This document shows, in pieces, positions 18,519 to 25,567 of a stretch of 43,612 bases of DNA. The position numbers were made by a program, and so were the translations under genes. Positions within the stretch are counted from its first letter, which is position 1; each line of letters starts with the position of its first letter. Below the pieces are notes generated by a model, which saw only the letters and a list, made by a program, of their open reading frames with translations, did no database searches and was not told the DNA's origin. The DNA comes from Flavobacteriaceae bacterium (GTDB taxonomy: Bacteria; Bacteroidota; Bacteroidia; Flavobacteriales; Flavobacteriaceae). The DNA is taken from contig PXFS01000102.1 in the NCBI GenBank assembly GCA_003564185.1, positions 1-43,612 of the forward strand, read 5' to 3'.

Positions 18519-18548
18519 TTGCATGCATTAAGTTTGCGATTACATTTA
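18519..18548 (+). promoter_or_regulatory. Candidate promoter of the cryptochrome-like gene
   Basis: TTG at 18519-18521 and TACATTTA at 18541-18548 are 19 nt apart. This gives both halves of the flavobacterial promoter with one mismatch in the -7 box. The start codon follows at 18553, which would leave a very short leader. Confidence 0.4.
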
Positions 18549-18552
18549 CGTA

Positions 18553-20004
18553 ATGGTTAATGTGGTATGGTTCAAAAGAGATTTAAGGCTTCAAGACAAT
18601 CAAGCTTTAAATGAGGCGCTTCATAAAAAAGAGCCAGTCTTGTTATTGTTTATTTTTGAACCATTAATTGAAAGTGATGCGCATTATAGTATTCGTCATT
18701 TTCGATTTATTTATGAATCTATTCAGGATATCCAAAAACAATTAAATGAAAAGCCAGCACAGCTTGTTTGTTTGCATGAAGATGCCGTTTATGCCTTTGA
18801 AAAAATTCATCAATTAATTGGAATTAAACGTGTTTTTAGTCATCAAGAAACGGGTTTAGCTATTACCTACCAGCGTGACTTAGAAGTGAAAAAACGATTT
18901 CAAAATTTAGGAATTCAATGGAAAGAATTCAACAATAATGGAGTAGTAAGAGGTATTAAAAACAGAAAGACATGGGTAAATTCGTGGGAAAATCATATGA
19001 ATACTCCTTGTTTAAAATTTAATATTCATGCGCTAGATACTGTAAAAATTCAGCAGATTAATAGAATTTATAGCGAATTAAGACCCTGGAGACCAAATTA
19101 TCAAGTAAACACTAACTTTCAACAAGGGGGAAGGAGTTTTGGTTTAAGATACTTAGCTAGTTTTTTAAATAAACGTCATTTTAATTATCAAAATCATATT
19201 TCTAAACCGCTTTTGTCTAGAACATCTTGTAGCAGACTTTCTCCTTATATAGCATGGGGCAATTTATCTATAAGAGAAATCATACAAAAAGTTGAAAGTG
19301 AGAAAAAGAAGCTTACAAAAACAAATAATATCCATCAATTTTCCAGTCGTTTACGCTGGCAAGCGCATTTCATACAAAAGTTTGAAATGGAAGAAAGAAT
19401 TGAATTTGAAAATTTTAACTCTGCTTTTGCTGAATTAGGTCAAAAGAAAAACCCTGAGTTGATTGAGGCTTGGAAAAATGGTAATACAGGGTTCCCATTG
19501 GTGGATGCAAGCATGAGGTGCCTTCAGCAAACAGGATATGTAAATTTTAGAATGCGTGCTTTATTGGTTTCCTTTTTTTGTCATTTATTATGGCAAAAAT
19601 GGCAATTAGCCTCCACCCATTTAGCCTCATTATTTCTTGATTTTGAACCTGGAATTCATTATCCTCAATTACAAATGCAGGCTGGCACAACAGGAATCCA
19701 TACATTACGAATTTATAATCCAATAAAAAATTCGTATAAACACGATGCAGAAGGAAAATTCATTTTAAAATATGTTCCTGAATTACAAAAGATTCCCAGT
19801 TCATTTGTTCATGAACCTTGGAAATTAACAAGTATGGAACAAACCATGTATAATTTTGAACTTGGAAGAGATTATCCTTATCCAATTGTTGATCTAGAAT
19901 TAGCAAGAAAAAGAGCAGCTGACATCCTATGGAAAGTAATCGAATCTCAAAAGTCAAAGTCTGAAGGGAAGAAAATATTAAAAAAACATACCTTGAGAGG
20001 TTAG
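18553..20004 (+). CDS. Cryptochrome/photolyase-family protein lacking the usual tryptophan chain
   Basis: The 483-aa protein has an N-terminal photolyase alpha/beta domain ([16 protein letters not shown]) and a C-terminal helical FAD-binding domain ([48 protein letters not shown]). Compared with CPD photolyases, the ELIW motif reads RLRW, so the substrate-binding Glu is lost. WMHNR reads YVNFR, and the GGWQW segment reads PQLQMQ, so the electron-transfer tryptophans are replaced. It is therefore probably not a normal CPD repair enzyme and may be a light sensor or an atypical photolyase. It stands directly before the blh-proteorhodopsin pair. Its stop codon overlaps by 4 nt the end of the opposite-strand small lipoprotein gene. 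Confidence 0.88.
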   Translation: MVNVVWFKRDLRLQDNQALNEALHKKEPVLLLFIFEPLIESDAHYSIRHFRFIYESIQDIQKQLNEKPAQLVCLHEDAVYAFEKIHQLIGIKRVFSHQETGLAITYQRDLEVKKRFQNLGIQWKEFNNNGVVRGIKNRKTWVNSWENHMNTPCLKFNIHALDTVKIQQINRIYSELRPWRPNYQVNTNFQQGGRSFGLRYLASFLNKRHFNYQNHISKPLLSRTSCSRLSPYIAWGNLSIREIIQKVESEKKKLTKTNNIHQFSSRLRWQAHFIQKFEMEERIEFENFNSAFAELGQKKNPELIEAWKNGNTGFPLVDASMRCLQQTGYVNFRMRALLVSFFCHLLWQKWQLASTHLASLFLDFEPGIHYPQLQMQAGTTGIHTLRIYNPIKNSYKHDAEGKFILKYVPELQKIPSSFVHEPWKLTSMEQTMYNFELGRDYPYPIVDLELARKRAADILWKVIESQKSKSEGKKILKKHTLRG

Positions 20005-20285
20005 TCTTTTTTCTTTAAAATTACATCACTCACATCATCAATAGATTTGCGTTCAAACTGATAACCGTCTTTATTGAATATTAACTCCTCTCCTCTTTCT
20101 TTGGTGTCAATTACAAAATTACCATCGGCATCAGACAATTCAAATAAATCAGTACCCATAACTTGCACTAATACACCCTCTAAGGGTTGATTTTGATCGT
20201 CAACAACTTTGCCATCAACAACCGCATTATCTTTTGAACAGGCTAACATTAACGTCAGAAATACTCCTAAAACACACTTTTTCAT
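20001..20285 (-). CDS. Small lipoprotein with carboxypeptidase regulatory-like domain
   Basis: The protein is 94 aa from ATG 20285, with a lipoprotein signal ([16 protein letters not shown]). A short beta-sandwich follows with [21 protein letters not shown] and later [19 protein letters not shown]. This is the CarboxypepD_reg-like/CNA-B-like pattern found at the N-terminus of TonB-dependent receptors, here on its own. It lies 4 nt after blh and is probably co-transcribed with it. Its role in the light cluster, if any, is unknown. Confidence 0.78.
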   Translation of the reverse strand: MKKCVLGVFLTLMLACSKDNAVVDGKVVDDQNQPLEGVLVQVMGTDLFELSDADGNFVIDTKERGEELIFNKDGYQFERKSIDDVSDVILKKKD

Positions 20286-20289
20286 AACT

Positions 20290-21177
20290 TTAATTTGATT
20301 TAAGTTGATTAAACATTCGCTCAATAACAATTACATGTGGAAAAGTAACTGCTGCAATAAAAGCAAACATAATACTTAAAAACATATTCTGGTCTCCAAA
20401 AAAATAATAAAGTACAAAAAGACCAATTATTGACATTAACCAATAAGGAAAAGCCTTTAAAGTATAGTTGAAATAACTTTTGTTTGACTGTTCCTTATAT
20501 ATGAAGTCTACTTGTTCTTTCAATGAAGGTAAAGTATGCCAAAAAACAAAATAGATTGCAAAACCAAAAAGCAAATCTGAAAAATAAAAAACTAACAGAA
20601 TTAATAGTAAGATAATTAACTCACGAATTGCCCATATCTTATCAATTCTATTTTGAATTAATGTATAACCAGAAATGACTAATGTGCATCCCAAGAAAAA
20701 AATAAATAAATAGTTAAAATAAGCTAATGGTATCGAAAGTTTTGTAATGTCATAAATAATTTCTGATGTATATAAATCATTTAAAAAAAATAATCCAGTT
20801 AAAATAGTCATTCCATATACAAAAAATAAAACTTTACTTGTAAAGGTAAAGAGCTTTGACTTAATTTGAAGCTGCTGTTCACCAAAATGATAGGCGCTTA
20901 TAAAGATAAAAGCAAGCAAAATTAACCATGGAATGAAGTAAAATAACAGTAATGACAACAATACAATGATAGAATAGATAAACACATAGCTATTAAAGCT
21001 AGTATTAGAATTTTTTAATATCATTTTTTTAATGATTAAAATATCATTAGCACCATGCAAAAGACCAACACTCAAAACAAGTATTAAAGCGAAAATATTA
21101 AGATAATAATCATTTAACAAAAAGTTTAACACAATAGCCGTAATACTTGATATTATTGATATTAAGTAAATTTTCAT
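20290..21177 (-). CDS. blh: Brp/Blh family beta-carotene 15,15'-dioxygenase
   Basis: The 295-aa membrane protein belongs to the Brp/Blh family, which cleaves beta-carotene into two retinal molecules. It has eight or so hydrophobic segments. Conserved His residues fall in GLLHGANDILI (His41), ISAYHFGEQQL (His97), VFWHTLPSLKEQ (His214) and FPHVIVIERMF (His281), matching the pattern of iron-binding His in the family. It is transcribed divergently from the proteorhodopsin gene across a 110-bp gap, so it supplies the chromophore. The carotenoid genes (crt) are not within this window. Confidence 0.93.
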   Translation of the reverse strand: MKIYLISIISSITAIVLNFLLNDYYLNIFALILVLSVGLLHGANDILIIKKMILKNSNTSFNSYVFIYSIIVLLSLLLFYFIPWLILLAFIFISAYHFGEQQLQIKSKLFTFTSKVLFFVYGMTILTGLFFLNDLYTSEIIYDITKLSIPLAYFNYLFIFFLGCTLVISGYTLIQNRIDKIWAIRELIILLLILLVFYFSDLLFGFAIYFVFWHTLPSLKEQVDFIYKEQSNKSYFNYTLKAFPYWLMSIIGLFVLYYFFGDQNMFLSIMFAFIAAVTFPHVIVIERMFNQLKSN

Positions 21178-21198
21178 CTATAAATTTTGATTTATTGT

Positions 21199-21260
21199 CA
21201 AATATAATCAAAAATATTTCTTAACATTAAAATTTTTTGTTTAAGTTTTAATTACATTTG
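21199..21260. promoter_or_regulatory. Divergent promoter region between blh and proteorhodopsin
   Basis: On the plus strand TACATTTG at 21253-21260 matches the TAnnTTTG box, with a TTG at 21237-21239 that is too close (13 nt). On the minus strand TATATTTG lies at 21206-21199, ahead of blh. Both -7 boxes sit in the 110-bp gap, so the two genes could be co-regulated. No regulator-binding repeat was recognised. Confidence 0.42.
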
Positions 21261-21287
21261 ACTAAACAATTTAAAAAATTTATAGCT

Positions 21288-22052
21288 ATGAGTAATTTTA
21301 TGTATTTATTAGCCGACATGTCAGCCATTTCAAATGATGACTACACAGGCTTTACGTTTTTTATTGGCAGTATGGCCATGATGGCTGCATCTGCTTTTTT
21401 CTTTTTATCACTTAGTCAGTTTGATACTAAGTGGCGAACTTCTGTATTAGTATCTGGTTTAATTACGTTTATTGCAGCGGTGCACTACTTTTATATGAGA
21501 GATTACTGGGATCAAGTTGGTGAATCTCCTACTTTCTTCCGTTATGTAGACTGGATTTTAACCGTTCCGTTAATGTGTGTTGAATTCTATTTAATTTTAA
21601 GAGTTGCAGGAGCAAAGCAATCTTTGATGTGGAAATTGATTTTCTGGTCTGTAGTTATGTTAGTAACAGGATATTTTGGAGAAGCAATGTCTATGGATAG
21701 TCCTACTATGCAATGGGTTTGGGGATTAATTTCTGGTATTGCTTACTTTATAATTGTTTACATTATTTGGTTTGGTGAAGCTAGAAAGCTTGCAGAATCA
21801 GCGGGAGGAAATGTATTATCTGCTCACAAAGTTTTGTGTTGGTTTGTTCTTGTTGGTTGGGCCATCTACCCAGTAGGTTATATCTTAGGTACTGAGGGTG
21901 GACTTTTCGGTGTTCAATTGGTTGAAAATATTGACGCTGCCCAAGGAGCAATGAATGTTGTTTACAATATTGGTGATGCGGTAAACAAAATTGGATTTGG
22001 TTTAGTAGTGTATGCTTTAGCTACTAAAAGCATGGCCGAGAAAAATGCTTAA
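21288..22052 (+). CDS. Proteorhodopsin, light-driven proton pump
   Basis: The protein is 254 aa from ATG 21288; an upstream TTG extension lacks conservation. Seven membrane helices are visible. Helix C reads RYVDWILTVPLMCVEFYLIL and carries the proton acceptor Asp88, Thr92 and proton donor Glu99 (the DTE triad of outward proton pumps). His66 in helix B matches the proteorhodopsin His75 site. Lys234 in AVNKIGFG is the retinal Schiff-base lysine. Residue 96, equivalent to position 105 in the first proteorhodopsin, is Met, which predicts green absorption. The N-terminus lacks a clear cleavable signal. It lies divergent to blh and ends at a hairpin terminator. Confidence 0.97.
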   Translation: MSNFMYLLADMSAISNDDYTGFTFFIGSMAMMAASAFFFLSLSQFDTKWRTSVLVSGLITFIAAVHYFYMRDYWDQVGESPTFFRYVDWILTVPLMCVEFYLILRVAGAKQSLMWKLIFWSVVMLVTGYFGEAMSMDSPTMQWVWGLISGIAYFIIVYIIWFGEARKLAESAGGNVLSAHKVLCWFVLVGWAIYPVGYILGTEGGLFGVQLVENIDAAQGAMNVVYNIGDAVNKIGFGLVVYALATKSMAEKNA

Positions 22053-22079
22053 ATAAAGAAAAAAAGTTGCTATGAAAAA

Positions 22080-22110
22080 ATACCGCTTCTATTTTGGAGC
22101 GGTATTTTTA
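22080..22110. terminator. Bidirectional terminator between proteorhodopsin and sterol desaturase genes
   Basis: An 8-bp stem (22080-22087 with 22098-22105) has a 10-nt loop and T runs on both strands. The minus-strand stop codon of the sterol desaturase gene (22089-22091) falls inside the loop, so one hairpin serves both converging genes. Confidence 0.75.
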
Positions 22111-22976
22111 TTGATAAATGGTGCTTTCATTTGACCAATAAAATCTTCTGGGTAATTTTCATCATCATCAAATCCTAATTCAATATCTCTCCCTTCTTCT
22201 GGAATGAATGCTGTTCCAAATAGATAATCCCAAATACTTAAACTAATTCCAAAATTCATTCCATAAGGTTTGTTTTTAGGTAAGACTTTAGCATGATGCC
22301 AAATATGCATTTTTGGGCTATTGAATAGATACCCCAAAAAACCATACCCCCAACCTAAATTGGCATGATTTAAATGACCTATGAGCAATGTAAATAAGTG
22401 AACAATAATAAACTCTTGAATACCAAAACCTATCATTGCTAAAGGAATATACTGGGCTGTTTTATAAAAAACAGTTTCCATAAAGTGAAATCTAAAATGG
22501 GCTGCATAACCCATTTCTTTAACTGAATGATGCACTTTGTGAAATTCCCATAACCATGGAATTCGATGTAAAGCAACATGAACAGACCACTGTATAAAAT
22601 CAGCTACAACAAATAAAATAAGCAGTTGAGTCCAAACCGGTAAATTTTGAATTTCAATGGCAACTATGTTTTTAATTCCAAAAACACCTAGTAAATCATT
22701 AAATAATTCTACTCCAATATTTGATATAGCATTAAAACCAACTAATGAAAAAATAAAAAAATTGAAAAACAGGTAGAAAGTATCTACACCTAATCCATTT
22801 CTGGCTATTTTTTGATTTTTGCGCCATGGAATTAATATTTCAAGCATCCATACCAGTAAAGAAATCCCTATTAGCCAGTAAAAATAATTATTCCATGAAG
22901 GCTTTGTTATTTCTTCAATTAGGTAATTAAAATATCCTGAAAAAGAAGTAATGAAAATTTCGATGTATTTGTCCAT
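22089..22976 (-). CDS. Sterol desaturase / fatty acid hydroxylase family protein
   Basis: The protein is 295 aa from ATG 22976; a TTG three codons upstream is less likely. It is polytopic and holds the di-iron His clusters of the family: HVALH, then HKVHH, then HIWHH further on, with an additional HFRFH stretch between. Such enzymes hydroxylate or desaturate sterols, fatty acids, carotenoids or ether lipids; the substrate here cannot be told. At about 295 aa it is much longer than CrtZ carotene hydroxylases. It converges on the proteorhodopsin gene and shares its terminator. A role in lipid or carotenoid modification near the rhodopsin is only a guess. Confidence 0.88.
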   Translation of the reverse strand: MDKYIEIFITSFSGYFNYLIEEITKPSWNNYFYWLIGISLLVWMLEILIPWRKNQKIARNGLGVDTFYLFFNFFIFSLVGFNAISNIGVELFNDLLGVFGIKNIVAIEIQNLPVWTQLLILFVVADFIQWSVHVALHRIPWLWEFHKVHHSVKEMGYAAHFRFHFMETVFYKTAQYIPLAMIGFGIQEFIIVHLFTLLIGHLNHANLGWGYGFLGYLFNSPKMHIWHHAKVLPKNKPYGMNFGISLSIWDYLFGTAFIPEEGRDIELGFDDDENYPEDFIGQMKAPFINKNTAPK

Positions 22977-23170
22977 AGAATGCAAATTTACTGCAACATC
23001 GCAATCTTTTTAGTAACAATAGTTACTCAGTTAATAAATGGCATAATTACTATTAAACCAAGACACTAATGTGAGAGTTTCTTTTAAATATTCGAACTAT
23101 ATACTATAATCTTCTAAATTAAAAGTATTGGAATAAGTATCTAAAAAACGAAAGTTGTAATTTCGCTTTT

Positions 23171-24193
23171 ATGTTGAGAAAAGTAAGATTGATATTGCTA
23201 CCACTAAGTTGGATTTATGCCATTGTGTTAGCAACTAGAAATAAATTGTATGATTGGGGCTGGAAAAAATCCTATCGGCCTTCAGTTTTCACCATTTGTG
23301 TAGGTAATTTAAGCATGGGTGGAACGGGCAAAAGCCCAGCTATTGAATACCTTTCTCTAAATTTATTGAAGGAATTTCAACTAGCTAGTTTAAGCAGAGG
23401 TTATAAACGTATTACAACAGGATACCGAGAAGTTTCACTTATCTCAAAAGCTATTGATGTTGGCGATGAACCGCTTCAGTTCAAACATAAATTTCCTGAA
23501 ATGATTGTTGCTGTTGACGAAGTGCGAGCTAGAGGAATAAAAAAATTAAACGAAAAATATTCGTTAGACTGTGTTTTATTAGACGATGCATTTCAACATA
23601 GAAAAGTTACACCCAACTTAACTATTTTACTTAGTGTATATGCTGACCTTTACGTCAATGATTTTGTACTTCCTGCTGGAAACTTAAGAGAGCCTAAATC
23701 AGGAGCTAAGCGCGCTGATATCATCCTAATTACTAAATGCCCATTAGGTTTGAGCATAGAAGAACAAAATAAAATAACTGCTAAGTTGCGTTTAAAAGCC
23801 TATCAGCATGTGTTTTTTACGGGGATTGATTATGATAAAAAAGTTTTTTCTTCTGAAGAAAAGATTCCGTTGAAAAACTTTAAAAATTTTACATTGGTGA
23901 CTGGAATAGCCAATCCCAAACCACTAGTCAATCACTTGAATCTACAAAATAAAAATGTAAAACATTTAATTTTTAAAGACCATCATAATTTTACTCCTAA
24001 AGAAATTAATCAATTACAGAAGGAACCGATCATATTAACAACAGAAAAAGATTATATGCGATTAAAAAACTTAATTCCTACTGATCAGCTTTATTATTTA
24101 CCCATTCAAATGAAACTTCTACAGGGAGAAGATAAATTTTTAAAAATTGTTCAAAACTCAATAAAAGATTACTATGAATATAGAAGAGTTTAG
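23171..24193 (+). CDS. lpxK: Tetraacyldisaccharide 4'-kinase
   Basis: The 340-aa protein phosphorylates the 4' position of the lipid A disaccharide precursor at the inner membrane. An N-terminal hydrophobic helix (LILLPLSWIYAIVLA) precedes the Walker A-like GNLSMGGTGKSP. Further LpxK segments are LSRGYKR, GDEPLQFKHKFP, VLLDDAFQHRKV and LPAGNLREPKSGAKRADIILITK in parts. The length is typical. Its 3' end overlaps the YjbR-like gene by 20 nt. The 194-nt gap between this gene and the sterol desaturase holds no clear feature. Confidence 0.95.
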   Translation: MLRKVRLILLPLSWIYAIVLATRNKLYDWGWKKSYRPSVFTICVGNLSMGGTGKSPAIEYLSLNLLKEFQLASLSRGYKRITTGYREVSLISKAIDVGDEPLQFKHKFPEMIVAVDEVRARGIKKLNEKYSLDCVLLDDAFQHRKVTPNLTILLSVYADLYVNDFVLPAGNLREPKSGAKRADIILITKCPLGLSIEEQNKITAKLRLKAYQHVFFTGIDYDKKVFSSEEKIPLKNFKNFTLVTGIANPKPLVNHLNLQNKNVKHLIFKDHHNFTPKEINQLQKEPIILTTEKDYMRLKNLIPTDQLYYLPIQMKLLQGEDKFLKIVQNSIKDYYEYRRV

Positions 24194-24536
24194 GGATTTT
24201 TGTTTGTCCAAAAAGATGGTTAGTGAAGAATTTCCATTTGACGAAGATACCTTGGTTTTTAAAGTGAAAAATAAAATTTTTGCTTTGACTTCTTTAGCCA
24301 AATGGGAAGAGGGAGACTATTCAATCAATTTAAAGTGCGACCCTAAACTAGCTCTAGAATTAAGAGAAAAATATCCTGATGATGTGTTTCCTGGATACCA
24401 CATGAATAAAAAACATTGGAATACTGTCAATATTCAATATACTTCTTTAGATGAAAGGTATATACAACATTTAATAAATCATAGTTATGAGCTGGTAGTA
24501 AGCAAGTTACCGAAGCAGATTAGAGAAGAGTTTTAA
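24174..24536 (+). CDS. MmcQ/YjbR family DNA-binding-like protein
   Basis: The 120-aa protein matches the MmcQ/YjbR family. It has the opening LEE-type segment IEEFRDFCLSK, a VSEEFPFDEDTLVFKV core, the LKCDPKLALELREKYPDDVFPGYHMNKKHWNTV region in parts, and the closing helix. It has a CyaY-like fold in solved homologues; the cellular role is unclear although DNA binding has been suggested. It overlaps lpxK by 20 nt and so is translationally coupled to it. Confidence 0.92.
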   Translation: MNIEEFRDFCLSKKMVSEEFPFDEDTLVFKVKNKIFALTSLAKWEEGDYSINLKCDPKLALELREKYPDDVFPGYHMNKKHWNTVNIQYTSLDERYIQHLINHSYELVVSKLPKQIREEF

Positions 24537-24548
24537 TTTACATCCCTA

Positions 24549-25424
24549 TCAAATGGACTCTAAATGAATATGGTCATCATGTCTTACAGTACCACAGCCG
24601 TGGTAAATAATTTTATCCGATTCAATTCCTAAACGTTCATGAAGGTGTGGTTCAATAAAAATAGTTTCTACACCATCATGCGCATCCATTAATTCAATTA
24701 AATATTTATTTGCTTCTTCTGAAAAAGTAAGATAGGGATGAAGAATACCTAAGGTTACATATTTAGTAAATTCATATTGCTTATATCCTGTATTTAAACA
24801 GAAATTAATCTGATTTTTTTCACCCTCAAATGGGGACTCGAAAAATCCATAACCACTAAAAGTAGGTTTTAAATTAGAAAGTTGAGCTTCTTCATTTTCA
24901 TAAATAAAATCGAAATCTATTTTTTTTCCATCGGTATGGTACCGATGTGGTAATAATGGAAAGCCATCAATAAATGGAAAATTAGCATCAGTATACACTA
25001 ATTGAATCCCTGGATATTTAGCATGAAAATCTGTTGCTATTGATTGTATAGTTTCGTGATAATCAATAGTCACATAGTTTCTATTAGAAATTTTGTAAAA
25101 AAAAGAATGAGCTTTCACTGCTTCATTATCTTCTACCTGCATTCTTCCAAAAAAGGGAGCAACTTGAGGTATTACAAATACTGAAACAATTGTGTAGTAA
25201 ACGGTAAAAATTAAAGGCAAGCTCCAGCGGTTATAGTCTCTGAAAAAAATTCTATAGGTAAAGTAAGCTAGTAAAAGAACAATTCCACCGACTTGAGTAA
25301 CTACCGTCAAAATAACAAAACAGACAAAAAGAAGTCCTAATTTAAGCCTTTTTATCCTTTTGCGCTTAGCTCTTAGCCTACGCTCTTCCTCTTGGTTAAC
25401 AAATTTTCTAAGTAAAAAAAACAT
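24549..25424 (-). CDS. Membrane-anchored protein with MepA/VanY-like (LAS-type) zinc-peptidase residues
   Basis: The 291-aa protein has a basic N-terminus and then two hydrophobic segments (about 31-60 and 68-90), so the rest is probably periplasmic. Two motifs stand out. The first is HTDGKKID, where His163 and Asp170 are spaced H-x6-D. The second is HDDHIH near the C-terminus, where His282, His285 and His287 are spaced H-x2-H-x-H. Both spacings equal those of the zinc-binding and catalytic residues in the murein endopeptidase MepA and related LAS enzymes. I infer a peptidoglycan-directed metallopeptidase. The overall sequence is otherwise unfamiliar and the family assignment is by motif only. 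It converges on the YjbR-like gene. Confidence 0.7.
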   Translation of the reverse strand: MFFLLRKFVNQEEERRLRAKRKRIKRLKLGLLFVCFVILTVVTQVGGIVLLLAYFTYRIFFRDYNRWSLPLIFTVYYTIVSVFVIPQVAPFFGRMQVEDNEAVKAHSFFYKISNRNYVTIDYHETIQSIATDFHAKYPGIQLVYTDANFPFIDGFPLLPHRYHTDGKKIDFDFIYENEEAQLSNLKPTFSGYGFFESPFEGEKNQINFCLNTGYKQYEFTKYVTLGILHPYLTFSEEANKYLIELMDAHDGVETIFIEPHLHERLGIESDKIIYHGCGTVRHDDHIHLESI

Positions 25425-25515
25425 GTATAAACTTCATTCAATACAAAAGTAATGAAAAAAACTTGTAGAAATCAATGAATATATTGTAAAATCTGTTTAG
25501 CTGACATAAATCAAA

Positions 25516-25550
25516 AAAAGCCAAAGGAAGCAGTTCTTTCTTAGGCTTTC
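25516..25550 (-). terminator. Terminator of typA
   Basis: The minus strand has GAAAGCC and GGCTTTTTTT flanking a partly paired interior. This gives a hairpin followed by a T run 18 bases after the typA stop codon. Confidence 0.7.
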
Positions 25551-25567
25551 TATATAGGTGACTAAAT

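Noticed and set aside
21288-22052. Sodium- or chloride-pumping rhodopsin
   Set aside because: Helix C has Asp, Thr and Glu at the DTE positions of proton pumps, not the NDQ or NTQ residues of sodium and chloride pumps.
22089-22976. Carotene hydroxylase CrtZ
   Set aside because: The protein is nearly twice the length of CrtZ and reads as a general sterol-desaturase-family member; the substrate cannot be assigned.
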